A DNA stretch of 18,833 bases from DATMTS01 sp035564555 (lineage in GTDB: Bacteria > Actinomycetota > Actinomycetes > Actinomycetales > Microbacteriaceae), in contig DATMTS010000083.1 in assembly GCA_035564555.1 (NCBI GenBank), positions 1 through 18,833 on the forward strand. Reading direction: 5' to 3'. Each line of letters opens with the position of its first letter. Position 1 is the first letter of the stretch. The position numbers and the translations under genes are program-made. This document shows positions 1 through 8,090 of this stretch, piece after piece. The notes below the pieces were generated by a model. That model was not told the origin of the DNA. It saw only the letters and a program-made list of their open reading frames with translations, and made no database searches.

Positions 1-969
1 CAGGTCCAGGCCCGCCACGGCGACGCGCACCTCATCCGGTGTCGCGACATCGTGAATGGACCGCAGCGCTACCTCGGCGAAGCGGTGGCCGACGTCGAGG
101 CGCACGTGCTCCGGAGCATCCGCGAGCAGCGCGTGCAGGTAGCCAGCGGCGAACGCATCTCCTGCGCCCACCGCCTCGACCACCTCCGTGGGACGCGCAG
201 GAACGAAGGCGTCCGCGTCCGCGCGATCGGTCGCATACGAGGTGGCGCCCACGGCACCGTCCTTGACGACGACCCGCGTCGACGGCATCAGTTCGTGTAC
301 ATCACTCGGCGATGCGCAACCCCACAGCGTGTTCGCCTCATCGAGACCGACGAAGACCACGTCGGATGCACGTGCTTGTGCCAGCAGCTCGGGACCTGCC
401 TGCTCCACGGGCCAGAGCGCCGGACGGTAGTTCACATCGAACGAGAAGAGCGCGTCGGCCGCCTTCGCGCGCGTGCGCACCTCTCGCACGAGGTCCGCGC
501 AGTCGCGCGAGAGCGCCATGGTGATGCCGCTCATGTGCACGACGCGCACCGTGGACAGCTCGGGAAGATCGATGGAGCCGGCGGAGAGGCAGGATGCGGC
601 CGACGCCCGTCGGTAGTAGTAGACCGCGGTCGCGCCACTCCCGTCCGGATCTTTGAAGTAGATGCCGGTCGGGGCATACCTGTCGACCCGAACGCCTGAG
701 ACGTCGACACCGTATGAGGCGATGTCCTCCAGCATGCGGCGCCCCAATGGGTCATCTCCCACGGCGCTGACCCAGCTTACGGCGCGCCCCGCTGCGGCGA
801 GATAGCTCGCCAGGTTGGATTCCGCGCCGCCGATGCCGACATGCAGAGAGGCGGCATCCTGCAGCCGCTCGCCCTTCGGCACGAGTTGCACCATTGTCTC
901 GCCGATGGTGACGACCTCGATGGGATCGACGCGATCTACGCGAGCCGAACCGGCGTCTGCATGGCTCAT
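1..969 (-). CDS. kdgK: 2-keto-3-deoxygluconate kinase, PfkB family (partial, runs off left edge)
   Basis: This gene phosphorylates 2-keto-3-deoxygluconate (or the galacto epimer) with ATP to feed the aldolase encoded just upstream; it is cytoplasmic. The reverse strand is open from an ATG at 969 to base 1, giving 323 visible residues, so only a short C-terminal end should be missing (E. coli KdgK is about 309 aa). I see the PfkB N-terminal motif GIGGAESNLA near residues 46-54, the KDG-kinase-like segment FDVNYRPALW near 177-186, and the anion-hole/catalytic motif AVGAGDAFAAGY near 266-277, with D271 as the expected base. The N-terminus is about 15 residues longer than usual. The start overlaps the aldolase stop as ATGA and has no Shine-Dalgarno of its own, so translation is probably coupled. 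The family is firm. The choice between gluconate and galactonate substrate is not decided by sequence. Confidence 0.9.
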   Translation of the reverse strand, partial: MSHADAGSARVDRVDPIEVVTIGETMVQLVPKGERLQDAASLHVGIGGAESNLASYLAAAGRAVSWVSAVGDDPLGRRMLEDIASYGVDVSGVRVDRYAPTGIYFKDPDGSGATAVYYYRRASAASCLSAGSIDLPELSTVRVVHMSGITMALSRDCADLVREVRTRAKAADALFSFDVNYRPALWPVEQAGPELLAQARASDVVFVGLDEANTLWGCASPSDVHELMPSTRVVVKDGAVGATSYATDRADADAFVPARPTEVVEAVGAGDAFAAGYLHALLADAPEHVRLDVGHRFAEVALRSIHDVATPDEVRVAVAGLDL

Positions 970-1577
970 GCGAACTGCAGCAGCGGTGCGATGCGCGGCA
1001 GCTGAGCCGGGTCGCCCAGCGCGGAGCCCAGGGCGACGACCTTCGCGCCTGCGGCGAGGAAGTCGCGGGCGTTCGACGCGTCCACCCCGCCGGTCGCCAC
1101 GAACTTCACCTGTGGGAACGGGCCGGCCATGTCCTTGAACCACCGCGGCGTGAGCCGGGCGGCAGGGAACGCCTTCAGCCAGCGCAACCCCATGCTGACC
1201 GCGGCCTGGATCTCACTGCCCGTTGCGACTCCCGGCACGCTGGGCATGCCGGCATCCACGGACGCCCGTACCATCTCCGCCATGAAGCCGGGACTCACGG
1301 TGAACGACGCTCCGGCTGCCGCAGCGTCGCGCACGGTCACATCGTCGATCACCGTGCCCGCGCCGACGGGAAGTCCGCGGCGACGGCCGGCCTCGACGAC
1401 AGCCTCGAGGGATGCGATGTCGACATCAGACTGGATCGGAACCTCCACGACGCGAACGCCGAGGTTCCACGCGACCTCGGCGAGTTCGATGGAGCGTGCA
1501 GGGCCGAAGCCCCGCAGGATCGCCATAACCGGGCACCGCCCCAATATGTCGTCGAGCCAGGCGTTCTCGGTGTCCAT
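966..1577 (-). CDS. 2-keto-3-deoxy-6-phosphogluconate / -6-phosphogalactonate aldolase (class I)
   Basis: This 203-residue protein has the length and fold signature of the Eda/DgoA family. These enzymes cleave KDPG or KDPGal to pyruvate and glyceraldehyde-3-phosphate through a Schiff base. Visible landmarks are AILRG (residues 19-23), catalytic Glu45 in VVEVPIQS, GAGTV (72-76), SPG (95-97), the Schiff-base Lys135 in LKAFPA, and the phosphate-binding TGG (162-164). At the Arg49 position of E. coli Eda it carries Gln49, in a context nearer to the EIPLNS of E. coli DgoA, while the SPG and KAFPA motifs look like Eda. The 6-phosphogalactonate substrate is therefore a real alternative. The upstream Shine-Dalgarno (GGGAAAG) is modest. 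It lies 79 nt downstream of the hydrolase stop and overlaps the kinase start by 4 nt, so hydrolase, aldolase and kinase may be co-transcribed. Confidence 0.9.
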   Translation of the reverse strand: MDTENAWLDDILGRCPVMAILRGFGPARSIELAEVAWNLGVRVVEVPIQSDVDIASLEAVVEAGRRRGLPVGAGTVIDDVTVRDAAAAGASFTVSPGFMAEMVRASVDAGMPSVPGVATGSEIQAAVSMGLRWLKAFPAARLTPRWFKDMAGPFPQVKFVATGGVDASNARDFLAAGAKVVALGSALGDPAQLPRIAPLLQFA

Positions 1578-1656
1578 CGGTTCTTTCCCATCGTCCTCGG
1601 CAGGCGATCTGCCTGTTCCTGCTGCCCCGCCACGGGGTTGCCGATTACATCGCGGC

Positions 1657-2955
1657 TCACACGTCTGGATGTGTGGCGGCGAAGTCCTTGTAAGCCGAGT
1701 AGGGCGGGTCGATGTGCGATCCGTCGAGGTTGGCGATGCCGTAGTCGGTGTCCTGCAGGGTGTAGAACATCTGCGACTGGAAGCCTTCGGTCGACCGGCG
1801 GTCGAAGTACTCGCCCAGCTGCTGGGTCATGTATGGGCCTCGCACGCTGGCTGGGTTGTTCCCGTTCCACTCGGTCATCATGAAGGGTTTGCCGTAGCGG
1901 GCCTTCGCGTACACGGGGACGTTGAGCGACGGGCCGGCTCCATCGGAGCCGATGTGGAAGATGTCGCCGTCGCCTTCGTAGTTGTGCCACGTGGTGAGGT
2001 CCCAGCGCAACGGCTGATGTCCGCCGGAACCGTCCGGCTGCGCGCCGTCCCACAGGGCATCGGCCGCGCCGATGTCCGTGCGACAGAAGTTGATGCCGCA
2101 CAGAGCATCCGGCTGAACGGATTTGACGCCGTCCATCATGCCGCGCATGACGCCGCGCATGAGGGGCCAGTTCGTGTTGTTCCAGCCGCTTACTTTCGTA
2201 CCCGCGTCATTGGCGGCGACCAGCATGTATCCGCGACGAGTCAGTTCGTTTCCGCACTCGTACATGGTCACGCCGTACGGCCGCAGGGCGGTCGCGACCT
2301 GGGCGGCGCCGTCGAACCCGTAGTGGTACGCCGCGGACTCGTTCGCGAAGAGCACGCCGCCCTGGTCAGGGCTCAAGTCGATGACGGGAAACAGCTTGAT
2401 GCCCTTGGACTGCAGTTCCTGCGCGATCGGCTCGGATTCGCCCAGCGACCCTCCGACCACGTTCATACGGTAGATCGAGCATCCCAGGTCGTGGAGGAGG
2501 CTTGCGACGGTCGCGGCGCCGAGGCCGCTGTCGGGATGGCCGTTCATTCCGTAGAAGGTGCCAGGCGGGGCGGGCAGCGGGATTCGCGGATCGGTGCAGA
2601 TGCGCCAGGAACCCGCGTTGTACACGTAGAACTGGCCGCCGGTGCCGCGCTGATAGACCATTCCGCCGTACCAGAGCAGCAAGCTGACGTTGTACGTATT
2701 GCCCACCGTCGATCCGTTGCGGTAGATCACGCCGCCGCTGACGGTCCACGTGTTGCCGCCGTTGTCGACGATCGAGGTGGCTGACGGGATCGTGGTCCCC
2801 TCAGGCGAGGCGTACGGCGAGTCTCCGAAGGGGCGAAAACCTGAGGTCCCCGTTGCGGACGCGCCGCCCGCCGCCGTCTGGGAGAGAAGGGCCCCACCGG
2901 AGACGGCGGCGAGTGCGCCGATGAACTGCCGACGTGCCATGGGTACGTTCTTCAT
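1657..2955 (-). CDS. Secreted clan GH-A-type glycoside hydrolase with Tat-like signal
   Basis: The protein has 432 residues from the ATG at 2955, which is chosen over an in-frame ATG 39 nt upstream because AGGAGA sits just ahead of it and because the upstream ATG lies inside an operator palindrome. The N-terminus MARRQFIGALAAVSGG followed by an Ala/Gly stretch looks like a twin-arginine export signal. Residues about 52-123 form a small beta-rich, Trp/Gly-rich module (IVDNGGNTWTVSGGVIYRNG, then LLLWYGG, YQRG, and SWRICTDPR) that I recognise as an accessory domain of bacterial glycosidases. The rest is a TIM-barrel-type hydrolase with a probable acid/base Glu237 in YECGNE and nucleophile Glu362 in MMTEWNG, the two-glutamate pattern of clan GH-A. 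I cannot assign a GH family or substrate. The gene likely shares an operon with the aldolase and kinase, and is probably controlled by the LacI protein encoded divergently. Confidence 0.8.
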   Translation of the reverse strand: MKNVPMARRQFIGALAAVSGGALLSQTAAGGASATGTSGFRPFGDSPYASPEGTTIPSATSIVDNGGNTWTVSGGVIYRNGSTVGNTYNVSLLLWYGGMVYQRGTGGQFYVYNAGSWRICTDPRIPLPAPPGTFYGMNGHPDSGLGAATVASLLHDLGCSIYRMNVVGGSLGESEPIAQELQSKGIKLFPVIDLSPDQGGVLFANESAAYHYGFDGAAQVATALRPYGVTMYECGNELTRRGYMLVAANDAGTKVSGWNNTNWPLMRGVMRGMMDGVKSVQPDALCGINFCRTDIGAADALWDGAQPDGSGGHQPLRWDLTTWHNYEGDGDIFHIGSDGAGPSLNVPVYAKARYGKPFMMTEWNGNNPASVRGPYMTQQLGEYFDRRSTEGFQSQMFYTLQDTDYGIANLDGSHIDPPYSAYKDFAATHPDV

Positions 2956-2991
2956 GCTGTGGTCTCCTAGCTTCCGCTGATCGCCATTGAA

Positions 2992-3001
2992 CAAGCGCTT
3001 G
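2992..3001. promoter_or_regulatory. LacI-type operator upstream of the GH gene at 1657-2955
   Basis: CAAGCGCTTG is a perfect 10-bp palindrome with the central CG typical of LacI/GalR-family operators. It lies 37 nt upstream of the hydrolase start. A TTGACG -35-like hexamer lies at 3037-3032 on the minus strand, though the -10 at the right spacing (ACACTG) is weak. The extended core ACAAGCGnTTGC recurs ahead of the second hydrolase gene at 6811-6822, which suggests one regulator for both. The adjacent divergent lacI gene at 3220-4263 is the natural candidate; that pairing is inference. Confidence 0.65.
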
Positions 3002-3219
3002 CTCTACACAGTGTCCTATTGACGTCGCGCTCGTCAAGCCCCCGATACCTCGGTCTCGGATGAGGCGGCCGTCATCTGCACGGCAGACGACGAAGGCTTG
3101 GTTGCGAGAGGAGCGCGAACGTAACCATGAGCCGCCGACAAGGCGCCCATCTCGGCGGATATGCTCAAACCAGATTCGCAAGCATCCGGGACGGACGAGG
3201 GTACGAGTAGGGAGTGCGC

Positions 3220-4263
3220 GTGGTGAAGCCGGTCACCCTCAGCGACGTGGCGGCCGCTGCCAAGGTGGATCTGTCGACGGCATCGCGCGTGCTTCGAGGC
3301 GGTGGACGGGTCTCCGCCGACACTCGGAAGCGCATCCTGGAAACAGCTCAGAGCCTGGACTTCCGTCCGAACGCGCAGGCGCAATTTCTGGCCCGTGGGA
3401 TCAGCAAGACGGTCGGAGTGCTCACCATGAACGCGCCCGCGGTCTTCGCGATGCCGGTTCTCACCGGTGTCGCCAGCACCCTCGGCCGGGTCGATGTCGC
3501 GACCCTTCTGTACGACGCGCGAGCTGAGGAGTCCGTCGTCAAAGAGAGTGTGCGCAAGCTCCACGCCCGCCGCATCGACGGCCTGCTCGTGCTCGGCGAC
3601 GGTCAGCTCGGCTCGCCCCTTCGTTCGATCAGCGAGGGCTTCGACGTACCGGTCGCGTACGCCTACGCGCTCTCGGACAACCCTTCCGACGCCTGGTTCA
3701 TGCCCGACAACGAGATGGCGGGTCGGATCGCCACCGAGCACCTGCTCGGGATGGGACGCACGAGGATCGCGCATATCAGCTCGAAGCACGACATCGGTGC
3801 GCGGGATCGCGCTCGCGGCTACCGGAAGGCGCTGGATGCCGCTGGTCTGCCCATCGCCCTGAACGACCCGATCGTAGGGAACTGGACGAGGCGCTGGGGG
3901 GCGGAGGCCGCGACCTGGATGCTTGAACGCGGCGCCGAGTTCGACGCGATCTTTTGCGGAAACGATCAGATCGCGCTGGGCGCATACGGGGTGCTGCGGG
4001 CCGCCGGTCTGCGGATCCCGGACGACGTCGCCCTTGTCGGTGTCGACAACTGGGAGGGCCTGGTGGGCAATCACGACAACCTGCTCACGACCGTCGACCT
4101 GAATCTCAACGCCGTGGGCAGCAGAGCGGCGGAGTTCCTGCTGAGCGCCGCCGATGGCTCTTATGAGCCAGGAGGACACTACGAGCCGGTCTCGCTCGTG
4201 CTCGGCGAGACCACAGTGGCGCCAGGTGAGCGTACAACGACAGATCCCGAGGGTCGTATCTGA
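3220..4263 (+). CDS. LacI/GalR-family transcriptional regulator 1
   Basis: This encodes a DNA-binding repressor of about 347 aa. An N-terminal helix-turn-helix begins at TLSDVAAAAKVDLSTASRVL, with the hinge region ending in FRPNAQAQFLARG. A periplasmic-binding-protein-like effector domain follows, with the segments IDGLLVLGDG, IFCGNDQIALG and DDVALVGVDNWEG. The start is ambiguous between GTG codons at 3214, 3220 and 3223. The Shine-Dalgarno AGGGAG (3209-3214) abuts or overlaps the first, so 3220 or 3223 is preferred. The gene is divergent from the hydrolase at 1657-2955 and convergent with the one at 4345-6675. It resembles regulator 2 (13822-14841), including a shared DDVALVGVDNWEG segment, so they are probably paralogues that sense related ligands. 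The effector is unknown; the sugar-acid context is the best clue. Confidence 0.92.
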   Translation: MVKPVTLSDVAAAAKVDLSTASRVLRGGGRVSADTRKRILETAQSLDFRPNAQAQFLARGISKTVGVLTMNAPAVFAMPVLTGVASTLGRVDVATLLYDARAEESVVKESVRKLHARRIDGLLVLGDGQLGSPLRSISEGFDVPVAYAYALSDNPSDAWFMPDNEMAGRIATEHLLGMGRTRIAHISSKHDIGARDRARGYRKALDAAGLPIALNDPIVGNWTRRWGAEAATWMLERGAEFDAIFCGNDQIALGAYGVLRAAGLRIPDDVALVGVDNWEGLVGNHDNLLTTVDLNLNAVGSRAAEFLLSAADGSYEPGGHYEPVSLVLGETTVAPGERTTTDPEGRI

Positions 4264-4294
4264 CGCAGACGGGGAGACGTCGCGCTCCATGGAG

Positions 4295-4328
4295 AAGCGG
4301 CCCCCGCAGTCTTCTGCGAGGGCCGCTT
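4295..4328. terminator. Bidirectional hairpin terminator between lacI 1 and the downstream GH gene
   Basis: The arms AAGCGGCCC (4295-4303) and GGGCCGCTT (4320-4328) pair perfectly. One C/A mismatch follows, then five more pairs (CGCAG with CTGCG) closing a 4-nt TCTT loop. The hairpin sits in the 81-nt gap between two convergent genes. The base of the stem is AA on one side and TT(T) on the other, so it could end transcription in both directions, although the T-tract is short. Confidence 0.8.
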
Positions 4329-4344
4329 TCCACCCGGTGTCGTC

Positions 4345-6675
4345 TCAGCCCTGGTTGACGGAGAGGTAGAAGACGTCTTCGTTCTCGGTCTGGTTCAGCG
4401 CGTGCACTGTGGGGTCCGCGTCGATGATCGGGACCTGAACCTGGATCGCGTCGTGCCCGACCGTCTTCCACGTCAAGGGTGTGCGGTTGCCGAGCAGGTC
4501 GACTCGATCCAGCGACTTCACGTTGTGCACGTTGCGCAGCGTGACCGACATCGTTGGGGTGCCGAAGTCGAGGTGGATGGTGTCACCAGTCGTCTGGTCC
4601 TCGAAGATGTCTGCCTGGTTCTGGCGCTTGAGATCGATGGCGAGCACGATGCGCTTGCCGTCGAGCAGGAAGCCGTTGGCTGTCGACAGTGCCTCGTTCA
4701 GCTCCGGCTTGAGGCCGGGGTCGGTGGAGAAGCTGTTATACGTCGCAGCCTTGGAGCCGCGCAGCAGGCCGGCCAGTGTCACCAGTGTCTTGCCCTTCGT
4801 GCTCAGGGTGTTCCCACTCCTGATGGTGCGGTTGTATCCGAATGCCGCTGGGTCGTTGGGTGCCCAGTCGGCGAAGTAGAGCAGCTTGAACTGATTGATG
4901 TTCTGCCCGCCCTTGGAAAGTGCCCAGTGGAACACGCGTGGGTAGATGTCCGCGATGAACTTGTCCTCGGTCGTGAACCCGAGTTCGGTCTGCCAGATGG
5001 AGGGATTCTTGATCCCGCGCTTCTGCGCCGCCGCGTACAGCGTCTGCATGGTGCCGATCGGCATGTAGTGCATGTCATAAACGTCGATCGATTTCCACGC
5101 GTGCCACTTGTCGAGGAGTGCGATGTATTCGCTCAGCGGCGCGCCGCAGATCCATCCGCCGTAGACGAGCTTCACGCCCGCGTCGTGGAGCACCTTCGAG
5201 GCCGGAAGCTGGATGTCCTGCATGTACTGGTCCATGCCGCCCACCCAGAAGCCGGATCCCGGGTATGCCTCGTTCCACACCTGGTAGTAGGTGATGCCGA
5301 GCGGTTTGAGCGTGTCGACCGCGAGCTTCACGAAGTCGGCGAAGTCCTGCGGGTTCTGCGGCGGGGTGCGGCCGATGCTCGTCTGCACCGTCTTGTCGGA
5401 GAGCACGTTGCCTGAGGAGTCCTTCGTGACGAGCTCACGAGTGAAGTTGCCGCCTTGGGTTCCCGTGACCGGCCCGTATTCGTACGTCTTGCCGTGGAAC
5501 TCGTAGCTGTACCCGGTGCGATTCGCGGCCCAGCCCGCCGTGTAGTCGAGAACCGGGAGGATCGTCTCGCCGTGGGCCTTGGCCTCGGTGAACTGCTGCA
5601 CGTACTTGGCGAGAGCCGTCTGATCGATCTGCCCCTTAGCGGGCTCCACCTTGCCCCAGTCGAAGTCCTGTCTGTCCCACTGCATGCCTGCGGTCAGCCC
5701 GGTCGTCGGCCCCTGGTTCTCGCCGGCGAAGGCGCGGAACGGCTCATTGAGCACGAACGGGAGGTCGCTGACCGCACTGGGCGCTCCGCCCTTGCCGATC
5801 GCCACGGCCTTGATGTCCGTGTCGGCAGTGATGATGAGTGGTTCACTGTAGACGGCAGCCGTCGACGAGGTCAGAGGATCGCTGCCGTCGGTCGTGTACC
5901 GAATGCATGCGTCCGATGTCGTGCTCGAAAGCGCGACCGACTTTCCCGCGTCGATGCTTCCGGGTGAAGGCGAAGAGGTGACGTCGGCCGCTGGCTGGTT
6001 CACCTCCGCCGTCACCGTCGCCTTGAGTTTGCCGGCGACCCACCAGGTCTGCACGGAGTCGCTCACGAAGAGGATGTCGTCCCCTTTGGCGGCCGTGAAG
6101 GTCTTGTCGAAGGTGGTGGACGTCCCGGTGTACGTGAAGAGTTCTTGATACGGACCGGAGATCGAGCCCGAGTCGCCGTCGTGTGCCAGGAGTACGCGGA
6201 ACCGCCCACCTGGCGATGTGAACGAACCGGTCACGTGCACCGGTTTTCCGTCCGCCTCGTCCGGAACCGTGTACGCCTCGGAGATCGGACGCCAGTCCGT
6301 ACCGATCGACCCATCGGCCTTCACGTACCACGCGTGCTCCGGCTTGTTCAGATCGAGGGCCCACTCGTCCGCTGCGAAGACGCCAGAGCCGCCCTTCTGG
6401 AGCATGCTCACACCGTTGTCGCTGTTGATCGCCTCATACGACCACCGGCCCGCCCCGACCACATTGGAGCCGAGCTGGTAATCGGTCACGTTGTCCGTCG
6501 TGGGGTTGGGTGTCGCAGCTGGACAGTCGGCTGGCAACGCCTCGGCCGACGTGGTCGAGAGGGACGCCCTCGTGATTGCGGCCCTCCCTTGCGAAACCGC
6601 TTGGGCGGTGGTCGGCACCATAAGAGTGCCGATCGCGAGCATCGAGGTCATGAGATATATCGAGCGCCTCTTCAT
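4345..6675 (-). CDS. Large secreted clan GH-A-type glycoside hydrolase with chitobiase C-terminal-like (CHB_HEX_C) domain
   Basis: This is a 776-aa exported enzyme. Residues 1-26 form a Sec signal peptide (MKRR, hydrophobic core, likely cleavage after TTAQA). Residues about 60-225 are a beta-sandwich-like, possibly carbohydrate-binding region. Residues about 231-307 match the CHB_HEX_C-type repeat, with the diagnostic IRYTTDGSDPLTSS, YSEPLIIT and IKAVAIG. The catalytic barrel spans about 315-640, with FDWGKVEPAKGQID, probable acid/base Glu469 in VWNEAYPG and nucleophile Glu564 in WQTELGF. A C-terminal beta domain (about 645-775) follows. The ATG at 6675 has GGAG upstream. I cannot name the GH family (GH39- or GH5-like folds are possible) or the polysaccharide. 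A LacI-type operator lies 137 nt upstream. The gene ends at the shared terminator with lacI 1. It is expected to act outside the cell on a plant-type glycan. Confidence 0.8.
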   Translation of the reverse strand: MKRRSIYLMTSMLAIGTLMVPTTAQAVSQGRAAITRASLSTTSAEALPADCPAATPNPTTDNVTDYQLGSNVVGAGRWSYEAINSDNGVSMLQKGGSGVFAADEWALDLNKPEHAWYVKADGSIGTDWRPISEAYTVPDEADGKPVHVTGSFTSPGGRFRVLLAHDGDSGSISGPYQELFTYTGTSTTFDKTFTAAKGDDILFVSDSVQTWWVAGKLKATVTAEVNQPAADVTSSPSPGSIDAGKSVALSSTTSDACIRYTTDGSDPLTSSTAAVYSEPLIITADTDIKAVAIGKGGAPSAVSDLPFVLNEPFRAFAGENQGPTTGLTAGMQWDRQDFDWGKVEPAKGQIDQTALAKYVQQFTEAKAHGETILPVLDYTAGWAANRTGYSYEFHGKTYEYGPVTGTQGGNFTRELVTKDSSGNVLSDKTVQTSIGRTPPQNPQDFADFVKLAVDTLKPLGITYYQVWNEAYPGSGFWVGGMDQYMQDIQLPASKVLHDAGVKLVYGGWICGAPLSEYIALLDKWHAWKSIDVYDMHYMPIGTMQTLYAAAQKRGIKNPSIWQTELGFTTEDKFIADIYPRVFHWALSKGGQNINQFKLLYFADWAPNDPAAFGYNRTIRSGNTLSTKGKTLVTLAGLLRGSKAATYNSFSTDPGLKPELNEALSTANGFLLDGKRIVLAIDLKRQNQADIFEDQTTGDTIHLDFGTPTMSVTLRNVHNVKSLDRVDLLGNRTPLTWKTVGHDAIQVQVPIIDADPTVHALNQTENEDVFYLSVNQG

Positions 6676-6811
6676 GGGCGAACTCCATCGTTCGAATCGG
6701 GGGTGATTTTCTGGGTGTGCTGGGGCAAGAGAAAGCTCGAGGACGAGTGCTCTTCTTCAGCCCCGGCCTCGTAGGTTCAGTGCCTGTTGCAGGTTCATTC
6801 TTGCCCATGGA

Positions 6812-6821
6812 CAAGCGGTTG
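6812..6821. promoter_or_regulatory. LacI-type operator upstream of the GH gene at 4345-6675
   Basis: CAAGCGGTTG is a palindrome with one mismatched pair and a central CG. With its flanks it reads ACAAGCGGTTGC, matching ACAAGCGCTTGC ahead of the other hydrolase gene at all but one base. It lies between the end of the six-gene operon (6938) and the hydrolase start (6675). I could not find a convincing -35/-10 pair next to it. Confidence 0.6.
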
Positions 6822-6883
6822 CGCAAGAGTGATTACGCGGATGCGTGAGTCAGGCGGCGGGCCGGAGCGCGACCCGTATCCGA

Positions 6884-6912
6884 CGACCGGCACCCCCGAG
6901 AACTGCCGGTCG
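6884..6912 (-). terminator. Possible terminator hairpin after the six-gene operon
   Basis: The arms CGACCGGCA (6884-6892) and TGCCGGTCG (6904-6912) form a perfect 9-bp stem around an 11-nt loop, 26 nt past the stop of the last operon gene. No T-tract follows on the minus strand, so this may be a factor-assisted terminator or an mRNA 3'-end stabiliser rather than a classical intrinsic terminator. Confidence 0.5.
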
Positions 6913-6937
6913 CGATGATTCCCGCCAGCGGCGCCGG

Positions 6938-8089
6938 TCACCATTCGGCGAAGCCTCCGTCTGCACCAGTCAGGACGGGCGAGTTCTCTTCAGAGAGGTC
7001 GCGCATGTCCTCCGCCGCCGAGCGAACCATGTCTTCGTCCACCTCGACCCCGATCCCTGGCGAGGTCGGCGCGCGGACGTAGCCGTCGTCGAACCGGAAA
7101 GGGGCCGAGGCTATGAAACGCCACCAGGGATGTCGTCCTGGAGCGTGCAGCTCGAGGGGTGATTCCTGGATGAGGAAGTTGGGGATGATCAGCGCGACCT
7201 GCAGGCACGCGGCGAAGGCGACCGGGCCGGTGGCGCAGTGCGGCGCGAGGTGTACGCCGTGCACGTCGGCGAGTGCCGCGATCCGCACGACTTCGCTGAT
7301 GCCATGAGCGTGTGCAAGGTCGGGCTGGAGGATGGCGATGCCGGAATCGATCACGTCGCCCACCTCCCAGCGGTCGTAAAGACGTTCCCCGGTCGCGATA
7401 GGGATGGTCGTGGAGGCGCACACGCGCCCGATCTCCCGCTGAAGCTCAGGCGGCTGAGGTTCCTCGACGAACAGCGGCTCGATCGCCGCCATTCTGTTCA
7501 GCAGTTGTCTCGCGCCTGCGATCGAGAAGCGTCCGTGCAGGTCGACCGCCAGATCCACAGCCGTGCCGACGGCTGCGCCGACCGTCGACCATTTGTCCAC
7601 GATCTCATCGATGACGGCGGGCGACTCGAGGTAACGAAGGGGCGCCGGCGGCGCGGTCTTCATGGCTGTATACCCCTCGGCCACCAGTTCTCGCGCCCGA
7701 TCGACCATGACGTCGACCGGGCCGTCCGGCACCGACGTGTACACGCGCACCCGGTCTCGTGTCGGCCCGCCGAGGAGCTCGTGTACCGGCGCACCGAGTG
7801 CCTTGCCCTTCAGGTCCCAGAGGGCTTGGTCGATGCCGGCCACGGCCGATCCGAGAACCGGACCGCCGCGATAGAAGCCGCCCCGATACATGCGCTGCCA
7901 GAGGAGCTCGATGCGCCTCGGATCGGCACCGAGCAGTATGCCGGAGAGCTCACCGATCGCGGTGGCGACGGTCGCCGCTCTGCTCTCCAGCGTTGCCTCG
8001 CCCCACCCGATGAGTCCGTTGTCGGCCTCGATCCTCACCAGGAGGAATCGCTGGGAGATGCGGAAGGACTCCACGGATGCGATGCGCAT
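6938..8089 (-). CDS. dgoD: D-galactonate dehydratase-like enolase-superfamily enzyme
   Basis: This 383-aa cytoplasmic enzyme is predicted to dehydrate D-galactonate (or a close sugar acid) to 2-keto-3-deoxygalactonate. It tracks E. coli DgoD (382 aa) along its whole length, including GWGE near the N-terminus, the hallmark YRGGFYRGGP (68-77), AGIDQALWDLKGK (84-96) and the terminal AEW. The active-site set is in register: D183 and H185 in DLHGR, E209 in VEEP, E235 in TGERL and H284 in APHC, corresponding to the metal ligands D183/E209/E235 and the catalytic histidines of DgoD. The usual lysine-region residues differ somewhat (AMKTAPP). It is the last gene of the operon, 1 nt after the permease stop. 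Its product would need the kinase and aldolase at 1-1577, which lie in a separate transcription unit. Confidence 0.87.
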   Translation of the reverse strand: MRIASVESFRISQRFLLVRIEADNGLIGWGEATLESRAATVATAIGELSGILLGADPRRIELLWQRMYRGGFYRGGPVLGSAVAGIDQALWDLKGKALGAPVHELLGGPTRDRVRVYTSVPDGPVDVMVDRARELVAEGYTAMKTAPPAPLRYLESPAVIDEIVDKWSTVGAAVGTAVDLAVDLHGRFSIAGARQLLNRMAAIEPLFVEEPQPPELQREIGRVCASTTIPIATGERLYDRWEVGDVIDSGIAILQPDLAHAHGISEVVRIAALADVHGVHLAPHCATGPVAFAACLQVALIIPNFLIQESPLELHAPGRHPWWRFIASAPFRFDDGYVRAPTSPGIGVEVDEDMVRSAAEDMRDLSEENSPVLTGADGGFAEW

Positions 8090-8090
8090 C

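Noticed and set aside
1590..1656. GGCAG/CTGCC short inverted repeat between hydrolase and aldolase
   Set aside because: Only five pairs and no T-tract; too weak to call a terminator.
1129..2784. 551-codon plus-strand open frame across the aldolase and hydrolase genes
   Set aside because: It is a shadow of two well-supported minus-strand genes and shows no domain.
3132..3158. CCGCCGA/TCGGCGG hairpin upstream of lacI 1
   Set aside because: Seven pairs around a 13-nt loop with no promoter or regulatory context that I can tie to it.
3034..4290. 418-codon open frame on the minus strand across lacI 1
   Set aside because: It is antisense to a clear LacI gene, has no recognisable domain, and arises from GC-rich codon structure.
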